Of a DNA stretch of 64,000 nucleotides, positions 42,352 through 50,533 are shown in pieces (within the stretch, counting starts at the first letter, position 1; every line of letters starts with the position of its first letter). The notes below the pieces were generated by a model. The model ran no database searches. It saw nothing but the letters and a program-made list of their open reading frames with translations, and was not told the DNA's origin. Both the position numbers and the translations under genes were made by a program. The stretch comes from a candidate division TA06 bacterium B3_TA06 (GTDB lineage Bacteria; Hydrothermota; Tepidihabitantia; B3-TA06), in contig NJBO01000001.1 of NCBI GenBank assembly GCA_005223075.1, forward strand, positions 248,001-312,000. The letters are read 5' to 3'.

Positions 42352-43599
42352 ATGGCATACAGCGATAAGGTTCGCGAGCACTACAAAAAAACCATAGCCG
42401 AGATCCGCAATGGGGGTCTTTTCAAGGAGGAGCGGTTCATCCACTCCCCGCAAGCAGCGGACATCAAGGTGGAGTACCCGGAAGGTGCAGAGCTTACCAG
42501 CCTCATCAACATGTGCGCCAACAACTACCTGGGACTTTCCTCGCATCCTGAGGTGATAAAGGCCGCACACGACGGGCTTGATTCCCGGGGCTACGGGATG
42601 AGCTCGGTGCGCTTTATCTGCGGCACCCAGGACATACACCGCGAGCTGCAGGACAAGCTGACAAAGTTCCTGGGCACCGAGGACACGGTGCTGTTCCCAT
42701 CGTGCATGGACGCCAACGCCGGCGTGTTCGAGGCTATACTGGGCGAGGAGGATGTGATCATCGCCGATCGCCTGGTGCACGCCTCGCTGATTGACGGCAT
42801 CCGGCTCTGCAAGGCGCAATACGATTCGTTCAAGCACATGAACATGGATCATCTTGCGCAGAAGCTCGAGATGCATCAGGACAAGCGCATCCGGTTGGTG
42901 GTGACCGACGGCGTCTTCTCAATGGACGGCGACTTTGCACCGCTCGATAAGATGGTCGAACTTTGTGAACGCTACGATTCCATGATCCTGCTGGATGATT
43001 CCCACGCCACCGGATTCATCGGCAAGACCGGAAAAGGCACGCACGAGCACTTCGGTGTTGTTGGTAAAATCGATGTCATTACCACGACCCTGGGCAAGGC
43101 TTTGGGCGGGGCGTCAGGCGGATGCGTCTCAGGCCGTGCAGAGATCGTTGAGATGTGCAAACAGCGCGCGCGTCCCTATCTATTCTCGAACACCATGCCT
43201 CCGGTGATCGTTGCCGCGGCCTCGAGGGTGATGGATATAATCTCACAGACCACCGAGCGCCGCGACAAGCTGGAGCAGAACACAAAATACTTCCGGGAGA
43301 AGATGACCGAGGCCGGGTTTGACATCCGTCCTGGCGAGACGCCCATCGTGCCGGTTATGCTCTACAACGCCCAGCTCTCTCAGGACATAGCCCACGACCT
43401 CTACGCCGAAGGGATCTACGTGATAGGTTTCTTCTATCCGGTGGTGCCGCAGGGCCAGGCGCGTATCCGCTGCCAGCTCTCCGCCGCTCACGAGCGCGAG
43501 CACCTGGACAAGGCGATTGCCGCATTCAAGAAGATCGGCGCCAAGCACGGCATCCTGGGCCTTAAGAAGAAGGAGATCATCGAGAAGTTCGGGGTATAG
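42352..43599 (+). CDS. kbl: 2-amino-3-ketobutyrate CoA ligase (glycine C-acetyltransferase)
   Basis: 415 residues. PLP-dependent alpha-oxoamine synthase: NMCANNYLGLSSHPE, SVRFICGTQDIHRELQ, VVTDGVFSMDGD, DDSHATGFIGKTG, the PLP lysine in TTTLGKALGGASGG, and VIGFFYPVVPQGQARIRCQ. The SVRFICGTQD and GFFYPVVP strings are nearly identical to Escherichia coli Kbl, so it is Kbl rather than BioF or serine palmitoyltransferase. It cleaves 2-amino-3-ketobutyrate with CoA to glycine and acetyl-CoA. The directly fused ACP gene upstream is unusual for Kbl. tdh and acsA are 4-8 kb upstream. Confidence 0.92.
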   Translation: MAYSDKVREHYKKTIAEIRNGGLFKEERFIHSPQAADIKVEYPEGAELTSLINMCANNYLGLSSHPEVIKAAHDGLDSRGYGMSSVRFICGTQDIHRELQDKLTKFLGTEDTVLFPSCMDANAGVFEAILGEEDVIIADRLVHASLIDGIRLCKAQYDSFKHMNMDHLAQKLEMHQDKRIRLVVTDGVFSMDGDFAPLDKMVELCERYDSMILLDDSHATGFIGKTGKGTHEHFGVVGKIDVITTTLGKALGGASGGCVSGRAEIVEMCKQRARPYLFSNTMPPVIVAAASRVMDIISQTTERRDKLEQNTKYFREKMTEAGFDIRPGETPIVPVMLYNAQLSQDIAHDLYAEGIYVIGFFYPVVPQGQARIRCQLSAAHEREHLDKAIAAFKKIGAKHGILGLKKKEIIEKFGV

Positions 43600-43600
43600 T

Positions 43601-43638
43601 GCTCCTTTCGTCGCCAGAGGCGACGAAAGATCGCAGGA
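43601..43638 (+). repeat. GCTCCTTT-hairpin-AAAGATCGCAGG element
   Basis: Stem CGTCGCC-AGA-GGCGACG between shoulders GCTCCTTT and AAAGATCGCAGG. It begins two bases after the kbl stop. Confidence 0.7.
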
Positions 43639-43640
43639 TT

Positions 43641-43675
43641 AAGAGAGGCCAGCCGGAGGCTTGACCTCTCTTTAC
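43641..43675. terminator. hairpin between convergent genes
   Basis: AAGAGAGG, then AGCC-GGA-GGCT, then CCTCTCTTTACT: a long interrupted stem with a short T tract. It abuts the stop of the minus-strand gene and may end kbl transcription. Confidence 0.55.
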
Positions 43676-44247
43676 TCGATTTTGCCGAGGATTCCTTCCG
43701 CAGTTTTAAGTCCCTTGCCTTCAGAAATTTCAGAGGCACTGATCCAGTAAAGAGTGGTATATCCTATCTCTATAGCTTCTTCAACTGTTAGACGCCACTC
43801 ATATTTCTGTCCTCTTTTGGTGTACTCCGAAAGAGGTATGACAATGTTTATCGCAGGGAAAGCTTTACGCCATTTCCCTTTAACCCACTTAATTGTGATT
43901 TCTATCTGTTTATCTTTTAAAGGCTTATTCTTAATGGGAACTAAACACTCCTTGCCACTCATTGTAATTCTTTCCGCATCCACCTCAATATTCTTCAAAT
44001 CATCTTTCAATCTATCCCTCAAAATTTTACCTAATCCATTATACTTTAAGCCAATGCGAACCAAAAAATCCCTAAGCGCCTCCTCTCCTTTTATCATCCA
44101 CTCGATTCCTATTGCACTTTCTTCTTTTCTTACCATGTTATACTTCTTATTAATGAGACGAACGTTGCCGCCCACCTGCAAGGAAATCTTTACTTCATCG
44201 GCAACCATTTCCATATCCACCCTTTCTTCAGATTTTAGATTGCTCAT
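43672..44247 (-). CDS. unknown partner of the modification gene (candidate restriction enzyme)
   Basis: 191 residues from ATG 44247, which overlaps the stop of the modification gene (ATGA). A longer frame from 44280 lies inside that gene and is not needed. The sequence is lysine- and isoleucine-rich (e.g. IKNKPLKDKQIEITIKWVKGK). I recognise no domain and see no clear PD-(D/E)xK, HNH or GIY-YIG motif. Coupling to a DNA methylase makes a restriction endonuclease the obvious possibility, but that is inference. Low GC, like its partner. Confidence 0.6.
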   Translation of the reverse strand: MSNLKSEERVDMEMVADEVKISLQVGGNVRLINKKYNMVRKEESAIGIEWMIKGEEALRDFLVRIGLKYNGLGKILRDRLKDDLKNIEVDAERITMSGKECLVPIKNKPLKDKQIEITIKWVKGKWRKAFPAINIVIPLSEYTKRGQKYEWRLTVEEAIEIGYTTLYWISASEISEGKGLKTAEGILGKIE

Positions 44248-45710
44248 CGAACTATCCCTTCGACTTCCTCTTCTATGCACTTAACAGCCTCCCTGCGAAT
44301 CATTTCTGCGTTGTATCTGTTCGACTCTTTTTCTCTCACCATCTCTAAGTAAAATTTCTTTATTTTATCCTTCAATGATGCTGAAGGAATAGGTATTAGA
44401 AAATTTTTTAAAAGCGTTTGAGGGATGGTAACCGTCCCGACCCCTCTTTTCATTCTATTGATCTGAGATACCCCGTATTTGGATTGGAGATAGAATGCGA
44501 GATAATATGCTAACTCTTCTTCATTCGTCCTAATTATGTATATGTAATCGTCTGCTACGCCGCATTCGGAAGGATGGGTAATAACTGCAGCCCTTCCTAT
44601 GCACCCTACACCTACCCGTACAAAAAGCAAATCTCCCACTCTAACATGGGCCTTATGCTTATACATTTTACTGAAGTGGCCCACATACCTCCCATCTCTA
44701 CTAAGGTCAACTCCTAGTTGGGTAATTGTTTTCGCCGAGATAAAGGGAATCCCCTCGCGAGAAAAGGCCCTGTTTTGAGCATATTCTGTCTTGCCACCAA
44801 ACATCTCAGAGACGAGATCTTTCAATCTTTTTACGCTCTGGTTGGCTTCCCCGAAAGGCAGATCAGTGATATAAAACTCAGGATATAAAGCATCTACATG
44901 AGGATTGACCCAAAAGGCTATAGGCTTCGTCGAGTCCGTACCTTTGCGGTATGAATTAAGAATCACCGGCAGTTCCTTTAAACTCTCGGCGACGCCCATA
45001 AAGACCCTTTCTGGTCCCTTGCCTTTTTTAGCAAACAAGATGCAGGTCTTAGAGGTTGTATTTTGGCTACTATTGAAAATGCCCCTAGGCAAAGACACAA
45101 CCCCTATGAGTGAGGTTTCTTTCAAAAGAAACTCTCGAACATACCTGAGTGGAAGATTGGAAAAAATGCCGAAAGGCAACACAATCCCTATAACGCCCTC
45201 TGGGGAAGCAAGGCGAATAAATTTTTCCAAGAAGAGAATTTCGACAGCCTGACTCCGCTTGCTCCTTCCCAACTTGTAACCTTGCAGTATGCGACAATTT
45301 TTTACTCTTCCATATTTTGAACTAAATGGAGGATTTCCTACGACTACGTCGAAATTTCCCCCTGACTTATTAAGCAAACCATCTTCGTTCAGGACGTCAG
45401 CATTAGTTTTTAGCTCTTCGGCTATTAACTTGACTACTTCGCAATCAATATCAATGCCTACTACTTCTTTAAACTCTCTTGCAATGAGTCCTTTAAGGAA
45501 AACACCGTCTCCACATGCGGGGTCAATCGCTTTGTCCTTTTTATTATTGGTCACTGAAATAAAATCCAAAACAAAGTCCACTACTTCTCTTGGAGTGAAA
45601 AACTGCCCCAAGACCTTTTCTTTCTTAGAAAAATGACTATTCTCTTGTTTACTTTCCGTACGTTGGGAAAGGCTTTTAACCTTCAAGGGCGACAGAAAAG
45701 ACATCCTCAT
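44244..45710 (-). CDS. N6-adenine DNA methylase fused to a specificity (TRD) domain
   Basis: 488 residues. The N6_Mtase part has GQFFTPREVVDFVL (residues ~35-48), SAM motif AIDPACGDGVFL and catalytic motif IV VVGNPPFSSKYG (~123-134). From ~residue 290 on, a type I HsdS-like target-recognition domain follows (RLKDLVSEMFGG, IPFISAKTIT, IPQTLLKNFLIPIPS, then a coiled coil). This is an M-S fusion without HsdR or the N-terminal nuclease of type IIG enzymes. The next gene is translationally coupled and may be the nuclease. Clearly AT-richer than mutS and kbl on either side: likely acquired. Confidence 0.85.
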   Translation of the reverse strand: MRMSFLSPLKVKSLSQRTESKQENSHFSKKEKVLGQFFTPREVVDFVLDFISVTNNKKDKAIDPACGDGVFLKGLIAREFKEVVGIDIDCEVVKLIAEELKTNADVLNEDGLLNKSGGNFDVVVGNPPFSSKYGRVKNCRILQGYKLGRSKRSQAVEILFLEKFIRLASPEGVIGIVLPFGIFSNLPLRYVREFLLKETSLIGVVSLPRGIFNSSQNTTSKTCILFAKKGKGPERVFMGVAESLKELPVILNSYRKGTDSTKPIAFWVNPHVDALYPEFYITDLPFGEANQSVKRLKDLVSEMFGGKTEYAQNRAFSREGIPFISAKTITQLGVDLSRDGRYVGHFSKMYKHKAHVRVGDLLFVRVGVGCIGRAAVITHPSECGVADDYIYIIRTNEEELAYYLAFYLQSKYGVSQINRMKRGVGTVTIPQTLLKNFLIPIPSASLKDKIKKFYLEMVREKESNRYNAEMIRREAVKCIEEEVEGIVR

Positions 45711-45722
45711 TACCTCTAAGAC

Positions 45723-45750
45723 ATTATAGAGGGAGTTAGCATCTTGTCAA
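45723..45750 (-). promoter_or_regulatory. modification-gene promoter, full consensus
   Basis: Minus strand: TTGACA (45750-45745), 16-bp spacer, TATAAT (45728-45723), GAGG ahead of ATG 45710. It lies in the 46 bp between the mutS stop and this gene. Confidence 0.75.
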
Positions 45751-45756
45751 CATCTT

Positions 45757-48327
45757 TCATCCCTCCTTCAGTTTTTCCTGCCAGGCAATGAGCTTCTGCA
45801 ATGCCTCGATGGGTGAAAGGGAGTCGAGGTCAAGCTCGGCAAGCTCGGCGGCGATCTCGTCCTGAACCGCACCGGTGAAGAGCCGAAGCTGAACCTTCTT
45901 CTCGGTCAAAATCTCGTCTATCGAGACCGTCTCCCCTCCGTAGATGCGTTCCAGGAGAAACCGTGCGCGCTCCACCACAGCCTTTGGCAGACCGGCCAGC
46001 CTGGCCACCTCGATCCCGTAGCTCTGATCCGAGGGTTCGTAGCGCAGCTTGCGCAGGAAGAGGACGCCGTCTTTGGTGCGTTTTACCGAGAAGCTTGCGT
46101 TGCGCAGCCCCGCAAAGTGCGAGGCGAGCTCGGTCAGCTCGTGGTAGTGGGTGGCGAAGAGGGTCTTGGGCCGAAGCTCGGGCGAGCTGTGAAGGTACTC
46201 GATTACGGCCCAGGCGATGGCCATCCCGTCGTAGGTGGATGTGCCCCGGCCTATCTCGTCAAGGATCACCAGGCTTTTGGGCGTTGCCGAGCGCAGGATG
46301 TTTGCAGTCTCGGCCATCTCGGCAAGGAAGGTGGAGACCCCGCGGGATAAATCGTCTGAGGCTCCGATGCGGGTGAATATCTTGTCCACCAGACCGATGG
46401 AGGCCTTGCGGGCAGGCACGAACGAACCCATCTGGGCCATGATCACCGCCAAAGCCACCTGCCTGAGATAGGTGGACTTGCCTGACATGTTGGGCCCGGT
46501 GACCAGAAGAACCATGTTGTCTTTCGCATCCAGCCGCACATCGTTCGGAATGAACCGCTCTGCAAGAAGCTTCTCCACCACCGGATGGCGCGAGGAGGTG
46601 ATACGAACCTCATCGTCTTCGGTGATTTGAGGTTTAACATACTGATTCTCACGTGCCGCCTGAGCCAGGGAGCGCAACACGTCCACCTCGGCCATCACGT
46701 CGGCCAACGCCTTGAACGAACGCGAGCGCTCGGCAAGCCTGGCACGGAAGGAGATAAACATCTCGTACTCTATTATCTTAGAACGCTCCTCTGCGGTCAA
46801 AATCTTCTGCTCAAGCTCCTTTAGTTCGGGTGTGAAGAAGCGTTCGGCTGAAACCAGTGTCTGCTTGCGGATGTAGTGGGACGGAGCTTTGGAGGCCAGA
46901 CTACGGGGTATCTCGATGTAGTAGCCGAACACGCTGTTGTAGCCGACCTTGAGTTTATTGATACCTGTGGCGGATCGTTCCTTTAGCTGAAGGGCAGCGA
47001 TATGCTTTCGGGCGTCATGGGTAAGGCTGCGAAGCTCGTCTAATTCTTCATTGATACCCTTGTTTATGATTCCCCCTTCCAACAGAACCACAGACGGATC
47101 ACCGATTATGGTTTGCTCAATCTCGGTTGCCAGCTTGCTAAAATCCTCTATCCTTTCAGCAAGTCCTTTCAGTAGATTGGATTGGGCCTTCTTTAGCTCC
47201 CCCTTAATCTCTGCACCTAACCTCAAGATAGCTCCCAACCTTCTCACCTCCCTTGGGTTTGCGCGCTGGGTCGCGATCTTTGAAACCAGCCGCTCCGGGT
47301 CCCCTGTTTCTTTGAGAAGTTCTCCTAGATTGTCGGATAGCTCCTTGTTTGTAAAAAGTTCTTCTACGGCATCCAGCCGGGCGTTGATCTCCTGTCTGTC
47401 TCGCAGTGGAAAGATGAGCCAGCGCCGCAGGAGCCGGGTGCCCGGAGGGGTAAGGGTGCGGTTAAGGACCGAGAAAAGAGAACCTTCGGCGGAACGGTCC
47501 CGCTGGCGCTGGAGCAGTTCCAGGTTGCGCTGGGTGAACTCGTCTACAACGAGATAGTGGCCGCTGTCAAATACTCGTAAGCCCTCGATGTGCGGCAGAA
47601 CGCTCTTCTTCTGCTCGATGAGATATGAGAGCACCGCACCCGCGGCCCGCAGCGCCAAAGCACGCCCCTCCAATCCCAAACCTTCCAGGGTGGCCACCTT
47701 GAAGTGATCAAGGAGTCTCCCCTTGGCAAGCTCCTCATCGAATAAATAGCCAGCTACCGGCTGAATGCTTGTCTCAAATGAGCAAGGTCGCCATCCCTCC
47801 TCTTCGGCCAGGAGCAGTTCACGGGGCGAGACCTTGGCAAGGTGCTCTTCTGCCTCTGAGATCCGAGCCTGGCCGCATACGAACTCGCCGGTGGATACGT
47901 CGGCATAGGCGATTCCGGCTTTGCCCTCGACTTTGACCACCGCCGCCAGGTAGTTGCCCGCTGACGCATCAAGCATCTCCTCGCTGGCGATGGTTCCAGG
48001 GGTGATGACCTCGGTAACGTCGCGTTTAAGGAGTTTCTTTTTGGGATCGGGAAGCTCTACCTGTTCGCAGATGGCCACCTTTAGCCCGGCCTTGACCAGC
48101 TTGGTAAGGTAGGCTTCGTAGCTTTTGACCGGAACACCTGCGAGAGGTATGCTACCTGAACTGCCGTATTGTCTGGAGGTAAGCGCTATTCCCAACACCC
48201 TCGCTGCGACCTTGGCGTCATCATACAGCATCTCGTAGAAATCGCCCATCCTGAAGAAAAGTAGCGCGTCAGGATAGCGCCGCTTGATCTCGTGATACTG
48301 TTTGAGAAGTGGGGTTAAGTCGGCCAA
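45757..48327 (-). CDS. mutS: DNA mismatch repair protein MutS
   Basis: 856 residues from TTG 48327. Mismatch-binding Phe-x-Glu region LLFFRMGDFYEML near residue 25-38; connector, core and clamp domains; ATPase Walker A VTGPNMSGKSTYLRQ (~606-620), Walker B SLVILDEIGRGTS and the signature ATHYHEL. It is MutS1, which recognises mismatches during replication. No mutL follows. It is the last gene of the miaB-lapA-lapB-SPOR-mutS string; six bases separate it from the SPOR gene's stop. Confidence 0.96.
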   Translation of the reverse strand: MADLTPLLKQYHEIKRRYPDALLFFRMGDFYEMLYDDAKVAARVLGIALTSRQYGSSGSIPLAGVPVKSYEAYLTKLVKAGLKVAICEQVELPDPKKKLLKRDVTEVITPGTIASEEMLDASAGNYLAAVVKVEGKAGIAYADVSTGEFVCGQARISEAEEHLAKVSPRELLLAEEEGWRPCSFETSIQPVAGYLFDEELAKGRLLDHFKVATLEGLGLEGRALALRAAGAVLSYLIEQKKSVLPHIEGLRVFDSGHYLVVDEFTQRNLELLQRQRDRSAEGSLFSVLNRTLTPPGTRLLRRWLIFPLRDRQEINARLDAVEELFTNKELSDNLGELLKETGDPERLVSKIATQRANPREVRRLGAILRLGAEIKGELKKAQSNLLKGLAERIEDFSKLATEIEQTIIGDPSVVLLEGGIINKGINEELDELRSLTHDARKHIAALQLKERSATGINKLKVGYNSVFGYYIEIPRSLASKAPSHYIRKQTLVSAERFFTPELKELEQKILTAEERSKIIEYEMFISFRARLAERSRSFKALADVMAEVDVLRSLAQAARENQYVKPQITEDDEVRITSSRHPVVEKLLAERFIPNDVRLDAKDNMVLLVTGPNMSGKSTYLRQVALAVIMAQMGSFVPARKASIGLVDKIFTRIGASDDLSRGVSTFLAEMAETANILRSATPKSLVILDEIGRGTSTYDGMAIAWAVIEYLHSSPELRPKTLFATHYHELTELASHFAGLRNASFSVKRTKDGVLFLRKLRYEPSDQSYGIEVARLAGLPKAVVERARFLLERIYGGETVSIDEILTEKKVQLRLFTGAVQDEIAAELAELDLDSLSPIEALQKLIAWQEKLKEG

Positions 48328-48333
48328 TTTAAG

Positions 48334-49077
48334 CTATCGTTTGACGACCATCGCGGCCTTACCTTGGGCCCGCAGGCTCTCCGCGTATGTCGAGGCCTCT
48401 TGCTGGGTAGCGAATGGGCCAAGCCAGAGCCTGTAGTAGATCCTTCCGGCGATTGTCACCTGCCTTATCTCACCTGCACGTCCCTTATCGCGATACTCTG
48501 AAAGCAGCCTCTCGGCCCGCGAACGATCGATAAAGGAGCCAACCTGAACCGCGTAACCACCTTGGGTAGCGCTCGTGGTAGTCGTATCTCCAATATCCTC
48601 CAGTTCCTTTGCGGCAAGCAAGGACCAGATGCTCCCTGCTCCTCTGGACTGGGCCTCGTGAAAGTGAACTGCAGCCGTAGATTTATCACCCAGAATCATG
48701 TAACATACACCCAGCCAGTAGTTAGTCTCGGCCAGCAGAGGGGTCGCAGGATAAAGTGAAAGAAGCTGCTTGAGCTTTGTAGTGGCCTGCTGGTAAAGTC
48801 CGAAGGCGTAATCGATCGAGGCGGCTTCAAACAGGGCGCTGTCCGCATATGGACTCGCGCCATGCCTGGCAACGACCCTCAGGTAAAGCTCTCGCGCGGT
48901 ACCAGGGTCAGATTCAAGTCGCGCAAGCCAGAGTGTGGCCTGTGCAACGCCTGCGTCGTTGGGACGCTCCCTAACGAACGAGGCAAAATGCCTGCGGGCG
49001 CCCTCGTACTCCCCGGCACGAGCAGCCGCCAAGCCGTCGTTAAGGCTTGCCCCTAAAAGAAACAGCAACCCAATCAT
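48334..49077 (-). CDS. secreted TPR-SPOR protein
   Basis: 247 residues from ATG 49077, chosen because it overlaps the lapB stop in an ATGA and exposes a clean signal peptide (MIGLLFLLGASLNDGLAAA); an ATG at 49110 would bury it. TPR-like helical repeats (~20-150, YbgF/Tol-Pal type) are followed by a C-terminal SPOR domain (~170-247, GYAVQVGSFIDRSRAERLL ... YRLWLGPFATQQEA). SPOR domains bind denuded glycan at the division site, so a periplasmic cell-division or envelope role is likely. Confidence 0.82.
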   Translation of the reverse strand: MIGLLFLLGASLNDGLAAARAGEYEGARRHFASFVRERPNDAGVAQATLWLARLESDPGTARELYLRVVARHGASPYADSALFEAASIDYAFGLYQQATTKLKQLLSLYPATPLLAETNYWLGVCYMILGDKSTAAVHFHEAQSRGAGSIWSLLAAKELEDIGDTTTTSATQGGYAVQVGSFIDRSRAERLLSEYRDKGRAGEIRQVTIAGRIYYRLWLGPFATQQEASTYAESLRAQGKAAMVVKR

Positions 49078-50192
49078 GGCTCGCAGACCGGAGAGCCGCA
49101 GCTTGTGCATAACCAGGCGGTCGCCTCAAGCCGCTCGCCGCAGGAGGCGCAGATCGAAGGCATGAACACAAGCTGCTCTGAAAGTTTATCAAAGGATTCC
49201 CTCGCAGCCTCCCAGTTCCCCTGATCAAGAAGAAGCCTTGTGCGCTCAAGCAGGAACCCCATGTCGCCTGGACAACTTGCCAGAACCTCATTGATCAACT
49301 CAATGGCCGCATCCGGCGCACCCTCCTTCGCCTTGAGCCGGGCAAGCCTGAGGCGAACTTCGTACTTGTCCGGATAGCGCTTCAGCAAATCCTCATACAG
49401 AGGCACGACCTTCTCGTAGATACCCAGATCGAAGTAGACCTGCTCGGTAAGACCCAGCACCTTATCCGCATACTCCGGATAAAGCTTGAGAAACTTATCT
49501 ATCAGTGAACGGGCTTTGGTCTTATCATTTTTACCCGCAAGATGTTGGATCTGAACGATAAATACGTATGGGTGATTCTTGGCTAGCTTCTGCGCCTGCT
49601 TGAGGGTATCCGCTGCCTTTTCATCCTCGCCTTTTTCCCATTGCAAACGCGCCAGCTCCGCGTTCCATGTGGCCGTTTCTTTCTTGGCGGAGAAAAGTTT
49701 CTTATGCTGTTTCAGGGTCTCTGCCGCCTCATCCGTGCGCTTACGCGTAAGAAGCATAGCAAGCAACCGACGAAGATAGTCAAGCTTCTTTGGAGAAAGC
49801 TTAATAAGTTCCTTTAGCAGGCCGATGGACTTTTCCACGCGATCCATCGCAAGGTAGTCTTCAACCAGCTCGTCGTAGATTACAAGCTCCTCTGAACGTT
49901 TCAGTGCGGGACGCACCGTAAGTGACTGGTGGATGTGCGCCGCCTTTTCAGCATCGCCCCTTTGACGCATAAGCCTGCCGAGACGTATGTAGGCGTCCAC
50001 GTTGTCCGTGTCCTTCATTACCGTATCGCGCAGACGTTTTATCGCCTCGGTCTCGCGACCGTCAATGAGTGCACGAAGCGCCTCCTGGTAATTGTCACCC
50101 GCGGGCTCGCTGCGACGTATCCTGAGAGCCACTACCAGGATAACAATCCCCAGAATGATGACTGCGACAAGGATTATCCAGAATACGGTCAT
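49074..50192 (-). CDS. lapB: LapB-like TPR protein with rubredoxin-type zinc site
   Basis: 372 residues. One N-terminal transmembrane helix (FWIILVAVIILGIVILVVAL), about nine TPR-like repeats, then two CxxC pairs in CASCGERL...CTSCGSPVC at the C-terminus. This is the architecture of LapB/YciM, which adjusts LpxC level and lipopolysaccharide assembly in characterised bacteria. The ATG overlaps the lapA stop (ATGA). An LPS-type outer layer is therefore plausible here. Confidence 0.8.
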   Translation of the reverse strand: MTVFWIILVAVIILGIVILVVALRIRRSEPAGDNYQEALRALIDGRETEAIKRLRDTVMKDTDNVDAYIRLGRLMRQRGDAEKAAHIHQSLTVRPALKRSEELVIYDELVEDYLAMDRVEKSIGLLKELIKLSPKKLDYLRRLLAMLLTRKRTDEAAETLKQHKKLFSAKKETATWNAELARLQWEKGEDEKAADTLKQAQKLAKNHPYVFIVQIQHLAGKNDKTKARSLIDKFLKLYPEYADKVLGLTEQVYFDLGIYEKVVPLYEDLLKRYPDKYEVRLRLARLKAKEGAPDAAIELINEVLASCPGDMGFLLERTRLLLDQGNWEAARESFDKLSEQLVFMPSICASCGERLEATAWLCTSCGSPVCEP

Positions 50193-50533
50193 CTTTCCTC
50201 CTCGGCATCCTCGGCCTCCTTGGCCAGGATCTCGGGAGCAAGTGGAAGATTCCGTAAAGCGTTGATCTCTTTACGCATGGCTTCGATCTCCCTCCGTAAT
50301 CGCCTGGTCCTCGCACGCAGTCTGATCTCCTCTGCAAGGGCGAAGAGGATAACCGAGAAGACCCCGATGCCGAAACAGATAAGTCCAAAAAGCGAGACCG
50401 CCACGTGGTGTTCGCCGAAGAAATGGACGGTTGCTATGGGTGGCTCTCCTTCTCCGATCCCGGAGTTAAACAACGCAAACGCCCCAGCAAGTAGGAACAC
50501 CGCGCCCACGATGATCCAAACTATAACCTTCAT
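50189..50533 (-). CDS. lapA: LapA-like (DUF1049) membrane protein
   Basis: 114 residues. Two transmembrane segments (VIVWIIVGAVFLLAGAFALF and VAVSLFGLICFGIGVFSVIL) and a cytoplasmic coiled-coil tail (RTRRLRREIEAMRKEINALR), the LapA/YciS layout. Gene order lapA-lapB matches the enterobacterial pair. The start overlaps the miaB stop by ATGA and the stop overlaps the lapB start. Confidence 0.78.
   Translation of the reverse strand: MKVIVWIIVGAVFLLAGAFALFNSGIGEGEPPIATVHFFGEHHVAVSLFGLICFGIGVFSVILFALAEEIRLRARTRRLRREIEAMRKEINALRNLPLAPEILAKEAEDAEEER

Noticed and set aside
42352-43599. Serine palmitoyltransferase for sphingolipid synthesis (suggested by the adjacent ACP)
   Set aside because: The active-site strings SVRFICGTQD and GFFYPVVPQGQARIR are those of Kbl. 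The ACP pairing is kept as a separate finding.
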